Of a stretch of DNA of 64,000 nt, positions 55,505 through 64,000 are shown in pieces (the first letter of the stretch is position 1; each line of letters opens with the position of its first letter). The DNA comes from Solimonas soli DSM 21787 (GTDB taxonomy: Bacteria > Pseudomonadota > Gammaproteobacteria > Nevskiales > Nevskiaceae), in the NCBI RefSeq assembly GCF_000474945.1, contig NZ_AXDW01000015.1, forward strand, positions 62,001-126,000, in the 5' to 3' direction. Under the pieces are notes generated by a model. The model worked only from the letters and a program-made list of their open reading frames with translations. It made no database searches and was not told the DNA's origin. The translations under genes were made by a program, and so were the position numbers.

Positions 55505-57547
55505 ATGATCAACAAGCCGCGTGCCTGGCTGGCCATCGCGCTGAGCCTTTGCACCGTTTCCGCCTCCGCCGCCGAAGGCATGTGGACGCTCGACAATCTG
55601 CCGCGTGCGCAGCTGAAGGAGCAGTACGGCTTCGAGCCGGATGCGAAGTGGGTCGATCACGTGATGAAGGCGTCCGTGCGTCTCGCCGGCGGCTGCTCGG
55701 GCTCGTTCGTGTCGAAGGACGGACTCGTGCTGACCAACGCGCACTGCGTGCTCGGCTGCGTGCAGGACCTGAGCCGCGACAAGGACTGGGTCAACGATGG
55801 CTTCGTCGCCCGCAAGCGCGAGGAAGAGGTCGCCTGTCCGTCGGTCGAGCTGAACCGCCTCGAACAGATCAGCAACGTCAGCGCGCGCATCGCCAAGGCG
55901 ACGGCCGGCAAGAGCGGACAGGCCTTCGTCGATGCCCGGCAGGCCGAGACCGCGGCGATCGAATCGGAATGCACCGGCCGGGATACCGCGCGCACGCGCT
56001 GCGACGTCGTCGAGCTGTACAACGGCGGCCAGTACGATCTCTACCGCTATCACCGCTTCCAGGATGTGCGCCTGGTGTTCTCGCCCGAGTACCAGGCCGC
56101 GTTCTTCGGCGGCGATCCCGACAACTTCAATTTCCCGCGCTACAACCTCGACATGGGCATGCTGCGCGCCTACGAGGACGGCAAGCCGGCGAAGATCAAG
56201 GACTACTTCCCGCTGAACACGGCCGGCGCGGCGGTCGGCGAGCTGACCCTAGTCACCGGCCACCCGGGTTCGACCGAGCGCCAGCTCACCATCGCGCAGC
56301 TGGCCTCGCTGCGCGACTATCGCCTGATCAATGCCGCGCTGTATCTGTCCGAGCGGCGCGCGATGATCGCGCAGTACGGCCGCATCAGCGCCGAGGCGGC
56401 GCGCCAGTCGCAGACCGACCTGACCTATACGGAAAACAGCCTCAAGGTCTACAAGGGCGAGATCGAGGCGCTGCATGATCCGGCCGTGTTCGCGCGCAAG
56501 CAGAGCGAGGAGGATGCCCTGCGCGCCGCGGCCGGTTCGAGCGCGCCCTGGGACGCGATCGCCCGCGCCGAGGTCGTGCGCCGCAACCAGTACGCGCGCT
56601 ATGCGATGCTGGAGCGCAGCCAGGCGTTCTACTCCGAGCAGTTCCGCATTGCCCGTACCCTGGTCCGCCACGCCGAGGAAATGCAGAAGGCCAACGGCGA
56701 TCGTCTGCCGGAATACCAGGACGCCGCGCTGCCGACGCTCAAGCAGAAGCTGATGTCGAAGGCGCCGATCTATCCGGACTACGAGAAGGCCAAGCTGACC
56801 TGGTCGCTGACCAAGCTGCGCGAGGCGGTCGGCCCGGACGATGCGCTGGTCAAGCTCGTGCTCGGCAGGAAGTCTCCCGAGGAACGCGCGAACGAACTGG
56901 TCGACGGCAGCAGGCTCGCCGACCTCGCCGTGCGCCAGCAGCTCTGGGACGGCGGCGCCGCGGCGATCGCGGCATCGGACGATCCGTTCATCAAGCTGGC
57001 GCGCGAGGTCGATGCGCCGTCACGCGCCGTGCGCAAGACGATCGAGGCCGAGGTCGACGCGCCGGAAGCGCGCGCCGCCGAGGAGATTGCCAGGCTGCGC
57101 TTCGCCAAGTTCGGCACCGGCGTCTATCCGGACGCGACATTCACGCTGCGCCTCTCCTACGGCGAGGTGAAGGGCTGGGACGAGAACGGCGTGCCGGTGC
57201 CGCCGTTCACCGATCTGGCCGGTGCGTTCGCGCGGCAGACCGGCAGCGATCCCTTCGAGCTGCCGAAGTCCTGGAACGCCGCGAAGCCGAAGCTCGATCT
57301 GAAGACGCCGTTCAACTTCGTGACCACCAACGACATCATCGGCGGCAATTCCGGCAGCCCGGTGATCAATCGCAAGGCGCAGATCGTCGGTCTCGCCTTC
57401 GACGGCAACGCGCACTCGCACGGCGGCGCCTTCTGGTTCGACGACCAGCTCAACCGCTGCGTGGCCGTGCACCCGGCGGCGATCGCCGAGGCGCTCGACA
57501 AGATCTACGCGGCCGGTGGCTTGCTGAAGGAAATGCAGGGGCGCTAG
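55505..57547 (+). CDS. S46 family dipeptidyl-peptidase (DPP7/DPP11-like)
   Basis: 680 residues from ATG 55505, with GAGGA 6 nt upstream. The signal peptide ends ASA (about 25). It is chymotrypsin-like: catalytic His in LTNAHCVLGCV (about 80), Asp in the RCDVVELYNGG region (about 166) and Ser in IGGNSGSPVINRK (about 620). S46 enzymes release dipeptides from peptide N-termini in the periplasm. After the Ser segment it reads GLAFDGNAHS; Gly at the position that is Arg in DPP11 points to DPP7-like rather than acidic specificity (inference). Confidence 0.9.
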   Translation: MINKPRAWLAIALSLCTVSASAAEGMWTLDNLPRAQLKEQYGFEPDAKWVDHVMKASVRLAGGCSGSFVSKDGLVLTNAHCVLGCVQDLSRDKDWVNDGFVARKREEEVACPSVELNRLEQISNVSARIAKATAGKSGQAFVDARQAETAAIESECTGRDTARTRCDVVELYNGGQYDLYRYHRFQDVRLVFSPEYQAAFFGGDPDNFNFPRYNLDMGMLRAYEDGKPAKIKDYFPLNTAGAAVGELTLVTGHPGSTERQLTIAQLASLRDYRLINAALYLSERRAMIAQYGRISAEAARQSQTDLTYTENSLKVYKGEIEALHDPAVFARKQSEEDALRAAAGSSAPWDAIARAEVVRRNQYARYAMLERSQAFYSEQFRIARTLVRHAEEMQKANGDRLPEYQDAALPTLKQKLMSKAPIYPDYEKAKLTWSLTKLREAVGPDDALVKLVLGRKSPEERANELVDGSRLADLAVRQQLWDGGAAAIAASDDPFIKLAREVDAPSRAVRKTIEAEVDAPEARAAEEIARLRFAKFGTGVYPDATFTLRLSYGEVKGWDENGVPVPPFTDLAGAFARQTGSDPFELPKSWNAAKPKLDLKTPFNFVTTNDIIGGNSGSPVINRKAQIVGLAFDGNAHSHGGAFWFDDQLNRCVAVHPAAIAEALDKIYAAGGLLKEMQGR

Positions 57548-57665
57548 ACAGCGCCGGCCGGCCGGCTTGGGCGCGCGGCGCGCCGTGACGGTCGGCGACA
57601 TGCCGGATCGCGCGCCGCGTCCGTATGATGCGCGACGGTGCATCGACGGTGGCCAGGGAGCGCGG

Positions 57666-59024
57666 ATGGAGACGGCGGATGATCGGCTGGGCGTGCCGGG
57701 GCCGGCGGTGCCGTTTCGCGAGGCCTGCCGGGTCTGGCTGAAGATCGGCTTCATCAACTTCGGCGGTCCGGCCGGACAGATCGCGCTGATGCACCGCCTC
57801 CTCGTCGAGGAGAAGCGCTGGATTTCCGAGACGCGCTTCCTGCATGCCTTGAACTACTGCATGTTGCTGCCGGGGCCGGAGGCGCAGCAGCTGGCGACCT
57901 ACGTCGGCTGGCTGCTGCACGGCACGCGGGGCGGACTCGTGGCCGGCCTGCTGTTCATTCTGCCGGGCCTGGTGCTGATGACGCTGATCGCGATTGCCTA
58001 CGTCACGTTCGGCGATCTCGACTGGATGAAGGGCCTGCTGTTCGGCCTGCAGGCGGCGACGCTGGCGATCGTCGTCGAGGCGGTGCTGCGCGTCGGCCGC
58101 AAGGCGCTCAAGCATCGCGCGCTGTATGCGCTCGCCGCGGCGGCGTTCGTGGCGATCTTCGCCTTCGCCGTGCCGTTTCCGCTGATCATCGCCGCCGCCG
58201 CGCTGATCGGCGTCATCGGTGCGCGTGTCGCGCCGCAGGTGTTCGACACGCGAGACAGGCGCGAGCTCGACGACGACGAATCGATACCCGCGCACGCGCA
58301 GCCATCGCGTTCATGGACCTTGCGCGTGCTGCTGTCCGGCGTGCTGCTGTGGGGCTTGCCGGTGCTGCTGCTGTTCCTCGTGCTCGGCGCGCGCCACGTC
58401 TTCACGCAGGAAGCGGTGTTCTTCAGCAAGATGGCGGTCGTCACCTTCGGCGGCGCCTACGCCGTGCTCGCCTACATGGCGCAGCAGGCGGTGGAGCGCT
58501 ACGGCTGGCTGCTGCCGCACGAGATGGTGCAGGGCCTCGCGCTCGCCGAGACCACGCCGGGCCCGCTGATCCTGGTGCTGAGCTACGTCGGCTTCCTCGC
58601 CGCGTATCGCGAACCCGGCACGCTGCCGCCGCTGCTCGCGGGCCTGTTTGGCAGCACGCTGTCGACCTGGGTGACATTCGTGCCGTGCTTTCTGTGGATC
58701 TTCCTCGGCGCGCCCTACGTCGAACGCCTGCGCGGCAACGTCTGGGCCGGCGCGGCGCTGACCGCGATCACCGCCGCCGTGGTCGGCGTCATTCTCAATC
58801 TGTCGATCTGGTTCGCCCTGCACGTGCTGTTCGCGCGCGTCGACAACCGGACGGCGCACGGCCTCAGGCTGCCGGTTCCCGAGCTGGCGTCGCTCGATCT
58901 CTCGGCGTTGGTGCTCGGCGCCGGTGCGATGCTCGCGTTGCTGCGTTTTCGCGTGAACGTGCCGCTGACGCTTGCGCTGTGCGCGGCGCTGGGTATCGCA
59001 CTGCATCTCGTCGGCCGGGCATAA
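57666..59024 (+). CDS. chrA: Chromate transporter ChrA
   Basis: 452 residues from ATG 57666, with AGGGAG upstream. It is a CHR family protein in the long two-domain form. The N-terminal half has FINFGGPAGQIALMHRLLVE and LNYCMLLPGPEAQQLATYVG; the second half has FFSKMAVVTFGGAYAVLAYM and ALAETTPGPLILVLSYVGF. These paired FGG and PGP signatures are diagnostic. ChrA exports chromate across the inner membrane. No chrB or reductase gene is adjacent. Confidence 0.93.
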   Translation: METADDRLGVPGPAVPFREACRVWLKIGFINFGGPAGQIALMHRLLVEEKRWISETRFLHALNYCMLLPGPEAQQLATYVGWLLHGTRGGLVAGLLFILPGLVLMTLIAIAYVTFGDLDWMKGLLFGLQAATLAIVVEAVLRVGRKALKHRALYALAAAAFVAIFAFAVPFPLIIAAAALIGVIGARVAPQVFDTRDRRELDDDESIPAHAQPSRSWTLRVLLSGVLLWGLPVLLLFLVLGARHVFTQEAVFFSKMAVVTFGGAYAVLAYMAQQAVERYGWLLPHEMVQGLALAETTPGPLILVLSYVGFLAAYREPGTLPPLLAGLFGSTLSTWVTFVPCFLWIFLGAPYVERLRGNVWAGAALTAITAAVVGVILNLSIWFALHVLFARVDNRTAHGLRLPVPELASLDLSALVLGAGAMLALLRFRVNVPLTLALCAALGIALHLVGRA

Positions 59025-59148
59025 GCGCGCGAAACTTCAGCACGATGTTCGGCGATGGCATCCGAACGTCATCGCTGACCGGCGCGCGTCACATTCCGGT
59101 CAAGCTCGACACCTAGATTGCGGGGACTCTCGAATCAGGGACGAGGAT

Positions 59149-60555
59149 ATGAACCGCAAGGTTGGCGGCACTGCGCTGCGCCGTTCGTGGCTGCTCATGG
59201 TCGTGCTCGCGGGCGGCGCAGGTCTGTCGGCCTGCAATGACGACAACGACGACACGCCGGTCGGCTATGCGACGCTTGATGGCAAGGCGCCATTGATCAT
59301 TGGCCACCGCGGCTTGCCGGGCCTCTACCCGGAAGAAACCGAGATCGCCTACACGAAGGCCGCCGAGGCCGGCGCCGATTCGCTCGAAGAAGATCTGCAT
59401 CTTTCGAAGGACTGCGTGCTCGTCGCGCGGCACAATCCCTGGCTGTCGGACAACACCAACATTGCACAGGTCGCCGCGAGCAACGAAACCGTTGCCGCAC
59501 GCAGACGCACGGTGCCGGGTCGGCTCGTCGATGTCGGCTACGACGCCGCGACCTATGGCGGCCCGTCGCAATACCTGAGCGATCTTACCGATCCGGAAGA
59601 TCCGCAGTCGGTGCTCAAGTCGCTGATCGTCGACGGTGAGGACCATACCGGCGACTGGTCGATCACCGACTTCACGGTCGCCGAACTGCATGACTGGAAA
59701 ATCAACGGCACGACCTACGACGATCGCGGCGAACGGCCGACGGTCGACAACGGCAAGTATCCGATCCTGACCTTCCAGCAGATCATCGACATCGCCAGGG
59801 ATCAGTCGACGAAGCAGAAGCGCACGATCACCGTCTACCCGGAAGCCAAGAACCCGGTCTGGAACAATGCGCAGGCGCTCGCCAACGGTTGCGGCGACGG
59901 CGAGAGCGCGCATCCGTTCGAGGATGCCATCTTCAAGATCATCGTCGACAACGGCATGAACCGCTACGACGCGCCGATCATCGTGCAGAGCTTCGATCCG
60001 GCGAGCCTCAAGTACCTGCGCTCGCTCGGCCTGAAGACCCGGCTCGTGCAGCTGATCGACGGCAACACGGTCGACTACAAGACCGGCGATCTCGGCTACG
60101 CGACGAACGATGAATACACCTTCGTCGATGGCCGCCCGTACAGCTGGACGCTCGCCGGCGATCACCGCTACTTCGACGTGATGCTGACGCCGGAAGGTCT
60201 CGCCGAGATCAAGACCTACGCCGACGGCATCGGTCCGTGGAAGCCGCAGGTGGTGGCCTGGAAGATCTCGCCATTCCCGGCGACGAACGCTGACGGCTCG
60301 CCGTTCACCGGCACGCTCGCCGACGTCAACGTCGTCGAACCGAAGCCCCTGATCGCCGACGCGCACGCCGCCGGCCTGTTCGTGCACAGCTACACTTTCC
60401 GCGACGAGACGCGCTATCTGCCCGGGGTCTATGGCGGCGATCCGCAGGCCGAGTTCCTGCAGTTTTTCAAAGCCGGCATCGACGGCGTGTTCACCGATTT
60501 CGCGACGACCGGCGTCGCCGCGCGCGAAGCGTATGTGCAGGAACTGAGGGACTGA
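59149..60555 (+). CDS. Glycerophosphodiester phosphodiesterase lipoprotein
   Basis: 468 residues from ATG 59149, with GAGGAT just upstream. The lipobox LSAC (Cys near 29) marks it as a lipoprotein. The GDPD TIM barrel begins APLIIGHRGLPGLYPEET, giving the catalytic HR, followed by GADSLEEDLHLSKD and ARHNPWL (second His, acid ligands), then TVYPEAKNP and QSFDPASLKYL, ending with DGVFTDFATTG. It hydrolyses glycerophosphodiesters to glycerol-3-phosphate and an alcohol, here at the periplasmic face. A long insert (about 100-170) carries NG-rich loops. Confidence 0.93.
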   Translation: MNRKVGGTALRRSWLLMVVLAGGAGLSACNDDNDDTPVGYATLDGKAPLIIGHRGLPGLYPEETEIAYTKAAEAGADSLEEDLHLSKDCVLVARHNPWLSDNTNIAQVAASNETVAARRRTVPGRLVDVGYDAATYGGPSQYLSDLTDPEDPQSVLKSLIVDGEDHTGDWSITDFTVAELHDWKINGTTYDDRGERPTVDNGKYPILTFQQIIDIARDQSTKQKRTITVYPEAKNPVWNNAQALANGCGDGESAHPFEDAIFKIIVDNGMNRYDAPIIVQSFDPASLKYLRSLGLKTRLVQLIDGNTVDYKTGDLGYATNDEYTFVDGRPYSWTLAGDHRYFDVMLTPEGLAEIKTYADGIGPWKPQVVAWKISPFPATNADGSPFTGTLADVNVVEPKPLIADAHAAGLFVHSYTFRDETRYLPGVYGGDPQAEFLQFFKAGIDGVFTDFATTGVAAREAYVQELRD

Positions 60556-60591
60556 GGGTCCCGCGCCGGTCGCAGGACGATGGGGTGACGA

Positions 60592-60629
60592 CGGGCGAGG
60601 GGCGCACTCGCTCGAACGGCCCTCGCCCG
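60592..60629. other. Hairpin downstream of the GDPD gene
   Basis: 10-bp inverted repeat CGGGCGAGGG/CCCTCGCCCG with an 18-nt loop, 37 bp after the GDPD stop. There is no T-run, so it is not a classical intrinsic terminator; it may mark the mRNA end or only be GC-rich chance. Nothing else is seen in 60556-60726. Confidence 0.35.
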
Positions 60630-60726
60630 AGGCCGCGCAAGGCGCGGAGCGACTCGACCTCAATTCCCGGTCGCCAAGCACCTCTTCCATCCGACGCGCA
60701 GAGAGGAAGTCTTTTCCTGATATGCC

Positions 60727-61043
60727 CTAAGTCTGCATCGTGCCGGCGCTGCCGTCGGCGTTGATCGGAATCGCACGAATCTCGCCGAGGCTCGTCAGCG
60801 CCGTCGTGCTGAGGTACGGCCGTCATCGCTGAAGCGGATGTTCTCGGCCTCCGGGATCGTCAGCAGCACGGTCTTCTCGCCGCAGTCGCTCGATACGCAC
60901 GGCGCGGCCGGGTCGACCGCTGCGTCGTCTGCGTCTCCGCCGTCGCCGCTGCCGGCGCAGGCGGCCAGAGAAGCAGCGGTGCCAAAAAGAAATCCGCATG
61001 CGGCAAGCATGCGGATATTCGTGTTCCCCTGAGTGGGCTTCAT
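60727..61043 (-). pseudogene. Frameshifted lipoprotein remnant
   Basis: From ATG 61043 a signal peptide with lipobox SLAAC (near 30) leads into PCVSSDCGEKTVLLTIPEAEN and IRFSDDGR. The frame then ends at TSARRR, but one base off it continues YLSTTALTSLGEIRAIPINA to a stop at 60727. The combined reading suggests a lost base in the GGCCGTACC run. Even repaired it is about 104 residues, far shorter than the SMP-30-like beta-propellers it vaguely resembles, so a 3' truncation is also likely. A sequencing error cannot be excluded. Confidence 0.55.
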
Positions 61044-61106
61044 GATCGGAAGCCCCACTTCCGGATGCCGCGCCGACATCATCGCATCGCGTCGCCGCAC
61101 CGGCGA

Positions 61107-62297
<1,191 letters not shown>

Positions 62298-62477
62298 GGC
62301 GAGCTCCTGGGCGTGCGTTGAAGTGAATGGAAGTTCACTATTTTACTGTGCCGGCGGATTCGCTGCGCGGTCGCCGCGCGCGCTCCGGCCGGGCGCGGCT
62401 GAGGAAACATCCGGGTGGCCGGGCCGGGGGCTGTGGCTACAATCGCCGTCCGTTTGAAGCCTGCACTGGGTGCCGCC

Positions 62478-63533
62478 ATGGCCGTGTTCTCGCATCCCGA
62501 GTTCGATCACCACGAAACCGTCAGCTGGTGCCACGATGCCGCGAGCGGCCTGCGCGCGCTCATCGCCGTGCACAACACCCATCTCGGCAAGGGGCTCGGC
62601 GGCTGCCGCATGTGGCCGTACCGCAGCGAGGCCGAGGCGCTGACCGATGTCCTGCGCCTGTCGCGCGGCATGACCTACAAGGCCGCGCTCGCCGGCCTGC
62701 CGCAGGGCGGCGGCAAGAGCGTGATCATCGGCGATCCGCGCCGCGACAAGACGCCGGAGCTGATGCGCGCGATGGGCCGCGCCGTGAACCGCCTCAACGG
62801 CGCCTACGTGGTCGCCGAGGATTCCGGCACCAGCGTCGCCGACATGCGCCTGATGGCGCAGGAGACCGTGCACGTCGGCGGGCTCGCCGACGAGAAGGCG
62901 ATCGCCGAAGGCCGCACCGGCGATCCGTCGCCGGCGACCGCCTACGGCACTTTCATCGGCCTCAAGGCCGCGGTCCGCCATCGCCTGCAGCGCGACGATC
63001 TCAGGGGCCTCAAGGTCGCCATCCAGGGCGTCGGCAACGTCGGTCATCGGCTGGCCCGGCATCTGCACGAGGCCGGCGCCGAGCTGTGGGTGACCGACCT
63101 GCACGCGCCGGCCGTCGAGCGCTGCGTGCGCGAGTTTGGCGCGACGGCGGTGCCGATGGAGGCGATCCACGCGCTCGAGGTCGACGTGTTCGCGCCCTGC
63201 GCGCTCGGCGCCGTGCTCAACGACACGACGATCCCGGTGCTGAAGGCGCCGGTCGTCGCCGGCGCCGCCAACAATCAGCTGGCGATCGCCGATCGCCACG
63301 GCGAGGCGCTGCGCGAGCGCGGCATCCTCTACGCGCCGGACTACTGCATCAACGCCGGCGGCATCATCGACATCTACTACGAAGGCCCCGGCTACGACTG
63401 GGCCATCGTCGAAGCGCATCTGCAGAAGATCGGCACGACGCTGGCCGAGATCTTCGAGCGCGCGCAGCGCGAGGCGCAGCCGACGCACCGCATCGCCGAC
63501 CGCATGGCCGAGGAAATCTTCCGCAAGCGCTGA
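62478..63533 (+). CDS. Leucine/phenylalanine dehydrogenase (Glu/Leu/Phe/Val family)
   Basis: 351 residues from ATG 62478. The substrate domain has GGCRMWPY, MTYKAALAGLPQGGGKSVI with the catalytic Lys residues, and VVAEDSGTSVADM. The NAD-binding Rossmann domain starts VAIQGVGNVGHRLARHL (about 180), with APCALGAVLND and AGAANNQL after it. The enzyme deaminates a branched-chain or aromatic amino acid with NAD+. Lengths and motifs fit leucine dehydrogenases. Confidence 0.92.
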   Translation: MAVFSHPEFDHHETVSWCHDAASGLRALIAVHNTHLGKGLGGCRMWPYRSEAEALTDVLRLSRGMTYKAALAGLPQGGGKSVIIGDPRRDKTPELMRAMGRAVNRLNGAYVVAEDSGTSVADMRLMAQETVHVGGLADEKAIAEGRTGDPSPATAYGTFIGLKAAVRHRLQRDDLRGLKVAIQGVGNVGHRLARHLHEAGAELWVTDLHAPAVERCVREFGATAVPMEAIHALEVDVFAPCALGAVLNDTTIPVLKAPVVAGAANNQLAIADRHGEALRERGILYAPDYCINAGGIIDIYYEGPGYDWAIVEAHLQKIGTTLAEIFERAQREAQPTHRIADRMAEEIFRKR

Positions 63534-63579
63534 GCGGACGGTCGCCACGCGCGCGGCGTTTGCATAAGATCGCGCGACC

Positions 63580-64000
63580 ATGAGCGACCGTCTCGTCGAA
63601 CGCATCGCCGCCGTGCTGCTCGAGCGCGGCGAATGGCTGGCCACCGCCGAGTCCTGCACGGGCGGCATGATCGCCCAGCAGCTGACCGATCTCGCCGGCT
63701 CGTCCGGCTGGTTCGAGCGCGGCCTCGTCACCTACTCCAATGCCGCGAAGATGGAGCTGCTGGCGGTGCCCGACGAGGTGCTGGCGCAACACGGCGCGGT
63801 CAGCGGCGAATGCGCGCTGGCGATGGCGCGCGGCCTGCTGCGCGCCGCGCCGGTCGACTGGGGCGTCGCCGTCACCGGCATCGCCGGTCCGGGCGGCGGC
63901 AGCGCCGACAAGCCGGTCGGTACCGTGTGGGTGTCGTGGATCCGGCGCGGCTGCCCGCCCGAGGCGCACCGCTTCTTCTTCGAAGGCGGCCGCGACAGCG
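63580..64000 (+). CDS. pncC: Nicotinamide-nucleotide amidase PncC (CinA C-terminal domain), partial
   Basis: 140 codons of a gene that continues past the window. It starts at ATG 63580. Visible are TAESCTGGMIAQQLTDLAGS with the active-site Ser/Cys region, RGLVTYSNAAKMELL, AVTGIAGPGGGSADKPVGTV and the conserved GIAGP loop. The stand-alone CinA C-terminal domain deamidates NMN to nicotinate mononucleotide in NAD salvage. In many bacteria it lies just upstream of recA; that is outside the window. Confidence 0.94.
   Translation, partial: MSDRLVERIAAVLLERGEWLATAESCTGGMIAQQLTDLAGSSGWFERGLVTYSNAAKMELLAVPDEVLAQHGAVSGECALAMARGLLRAAPVDWGVAVTGIAGPGGGSADKPVGTVWVSWIRRGCPPEAHRFFFEGGRDS

Overview
The window is GC-rich, densely coded DNA from a Gram-negative bacterium. 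It carries outer-membrane LPS assembly (lptD), the amgK-murU peptidoglycan recycling pair, lipoproteins, OmpA-type and DUF1302 outer-membrane proteins, and many acyl-CoA enzymes. The order lptD-surA-pdxA-ksgA with divergent amgK-murU is typical of Gammaproteobacteria. A lipid- or hydrocarbon-using lineage such as the Nevskiales/Solimonadaceae fits, but that placement is inferred from gene content alone. No tRNA, rRNA, CRISPR array, insertion sequence or prophage was recognised.

Layout. 1-5642: 3' end of a Tad (Flp-type) pilus operon (secretin end, tadZ, tadA, tadB, tadC, tadD, DUF3613), with overlapping or nearly abutting genes. 5687-8758: a membrane PAS-GGDEF protein with a degenerate EAL domain. 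8786-14894 (minus): usp, ksgA, pdxA, surA, lptD. 15043-18147 (plus): amgK, murU, pmbA. 18168-18245: a palindromic repeat element between convergent genes. 18250-22338 (minus): two tandem LpxH-like phosphoesterases, a lipoprotein and an OmpA-family protein, divided by three intrinsic terminators if the one after the DUF1302 gene is counted. 22730-28000: a DUF1302 outer-membrane protein, two alpha/beta hydrolases and a CysH-like protein. 28101-31433: a 1110-residue transglutaminase/DUF2126 protein. 31950-32440: a gap with a probable small RNA and a palindromic operator lying over a promoter. 32444-34645: a DUF3649-PepSY-DUF3325 iron-uptake-type operon.

34653-44440 is mostly lipid and aldehyde metabolism: alcohol dehydrogenase, thioesterase, AlkK-like acyl-CoA ligase, an M28-like lipoprotein that has lost its metal ligands, a fatty-acid hydroxylase, an HCCA-isomerase-like protein, a mutarotase, DUF488 and an acyl-CoA dehydrogenase. 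44525-64000 is a looser accessory stretch: a small XRE regulator with a palindrome at its predicted transcription start, a beta-barrel protein, three decay scars (tauE/lysR deletion, DUF4256 remnant, frameshifted lipoprotein), fadH, an MFS transporter, further thioesterases, YnfA, an S46 peptidase, ChrA, a GDPD lipoprotein, a thiolase, a Leu/Phe-type dehydrogenase and the start of pncC.

How it works together. The AMP ligase, acyl-CoA dehydrogenase, FadH, thiolase and four hot-dog thioesterases cover activation, beta-oxidation of saturated and unsaturated acyl chains, and CoA release. The lptD/surA/amgK/murU/pmbA block serves envelope biogenesis. No single large new system is evident. The best candidates for something undescribed are the roughly 105-nt small RNA at 32133-32237, the palindromic element at 18168-18245, the fully structured ksgA initiation region, and the metal-ligand-free M28-like lipoprotein.
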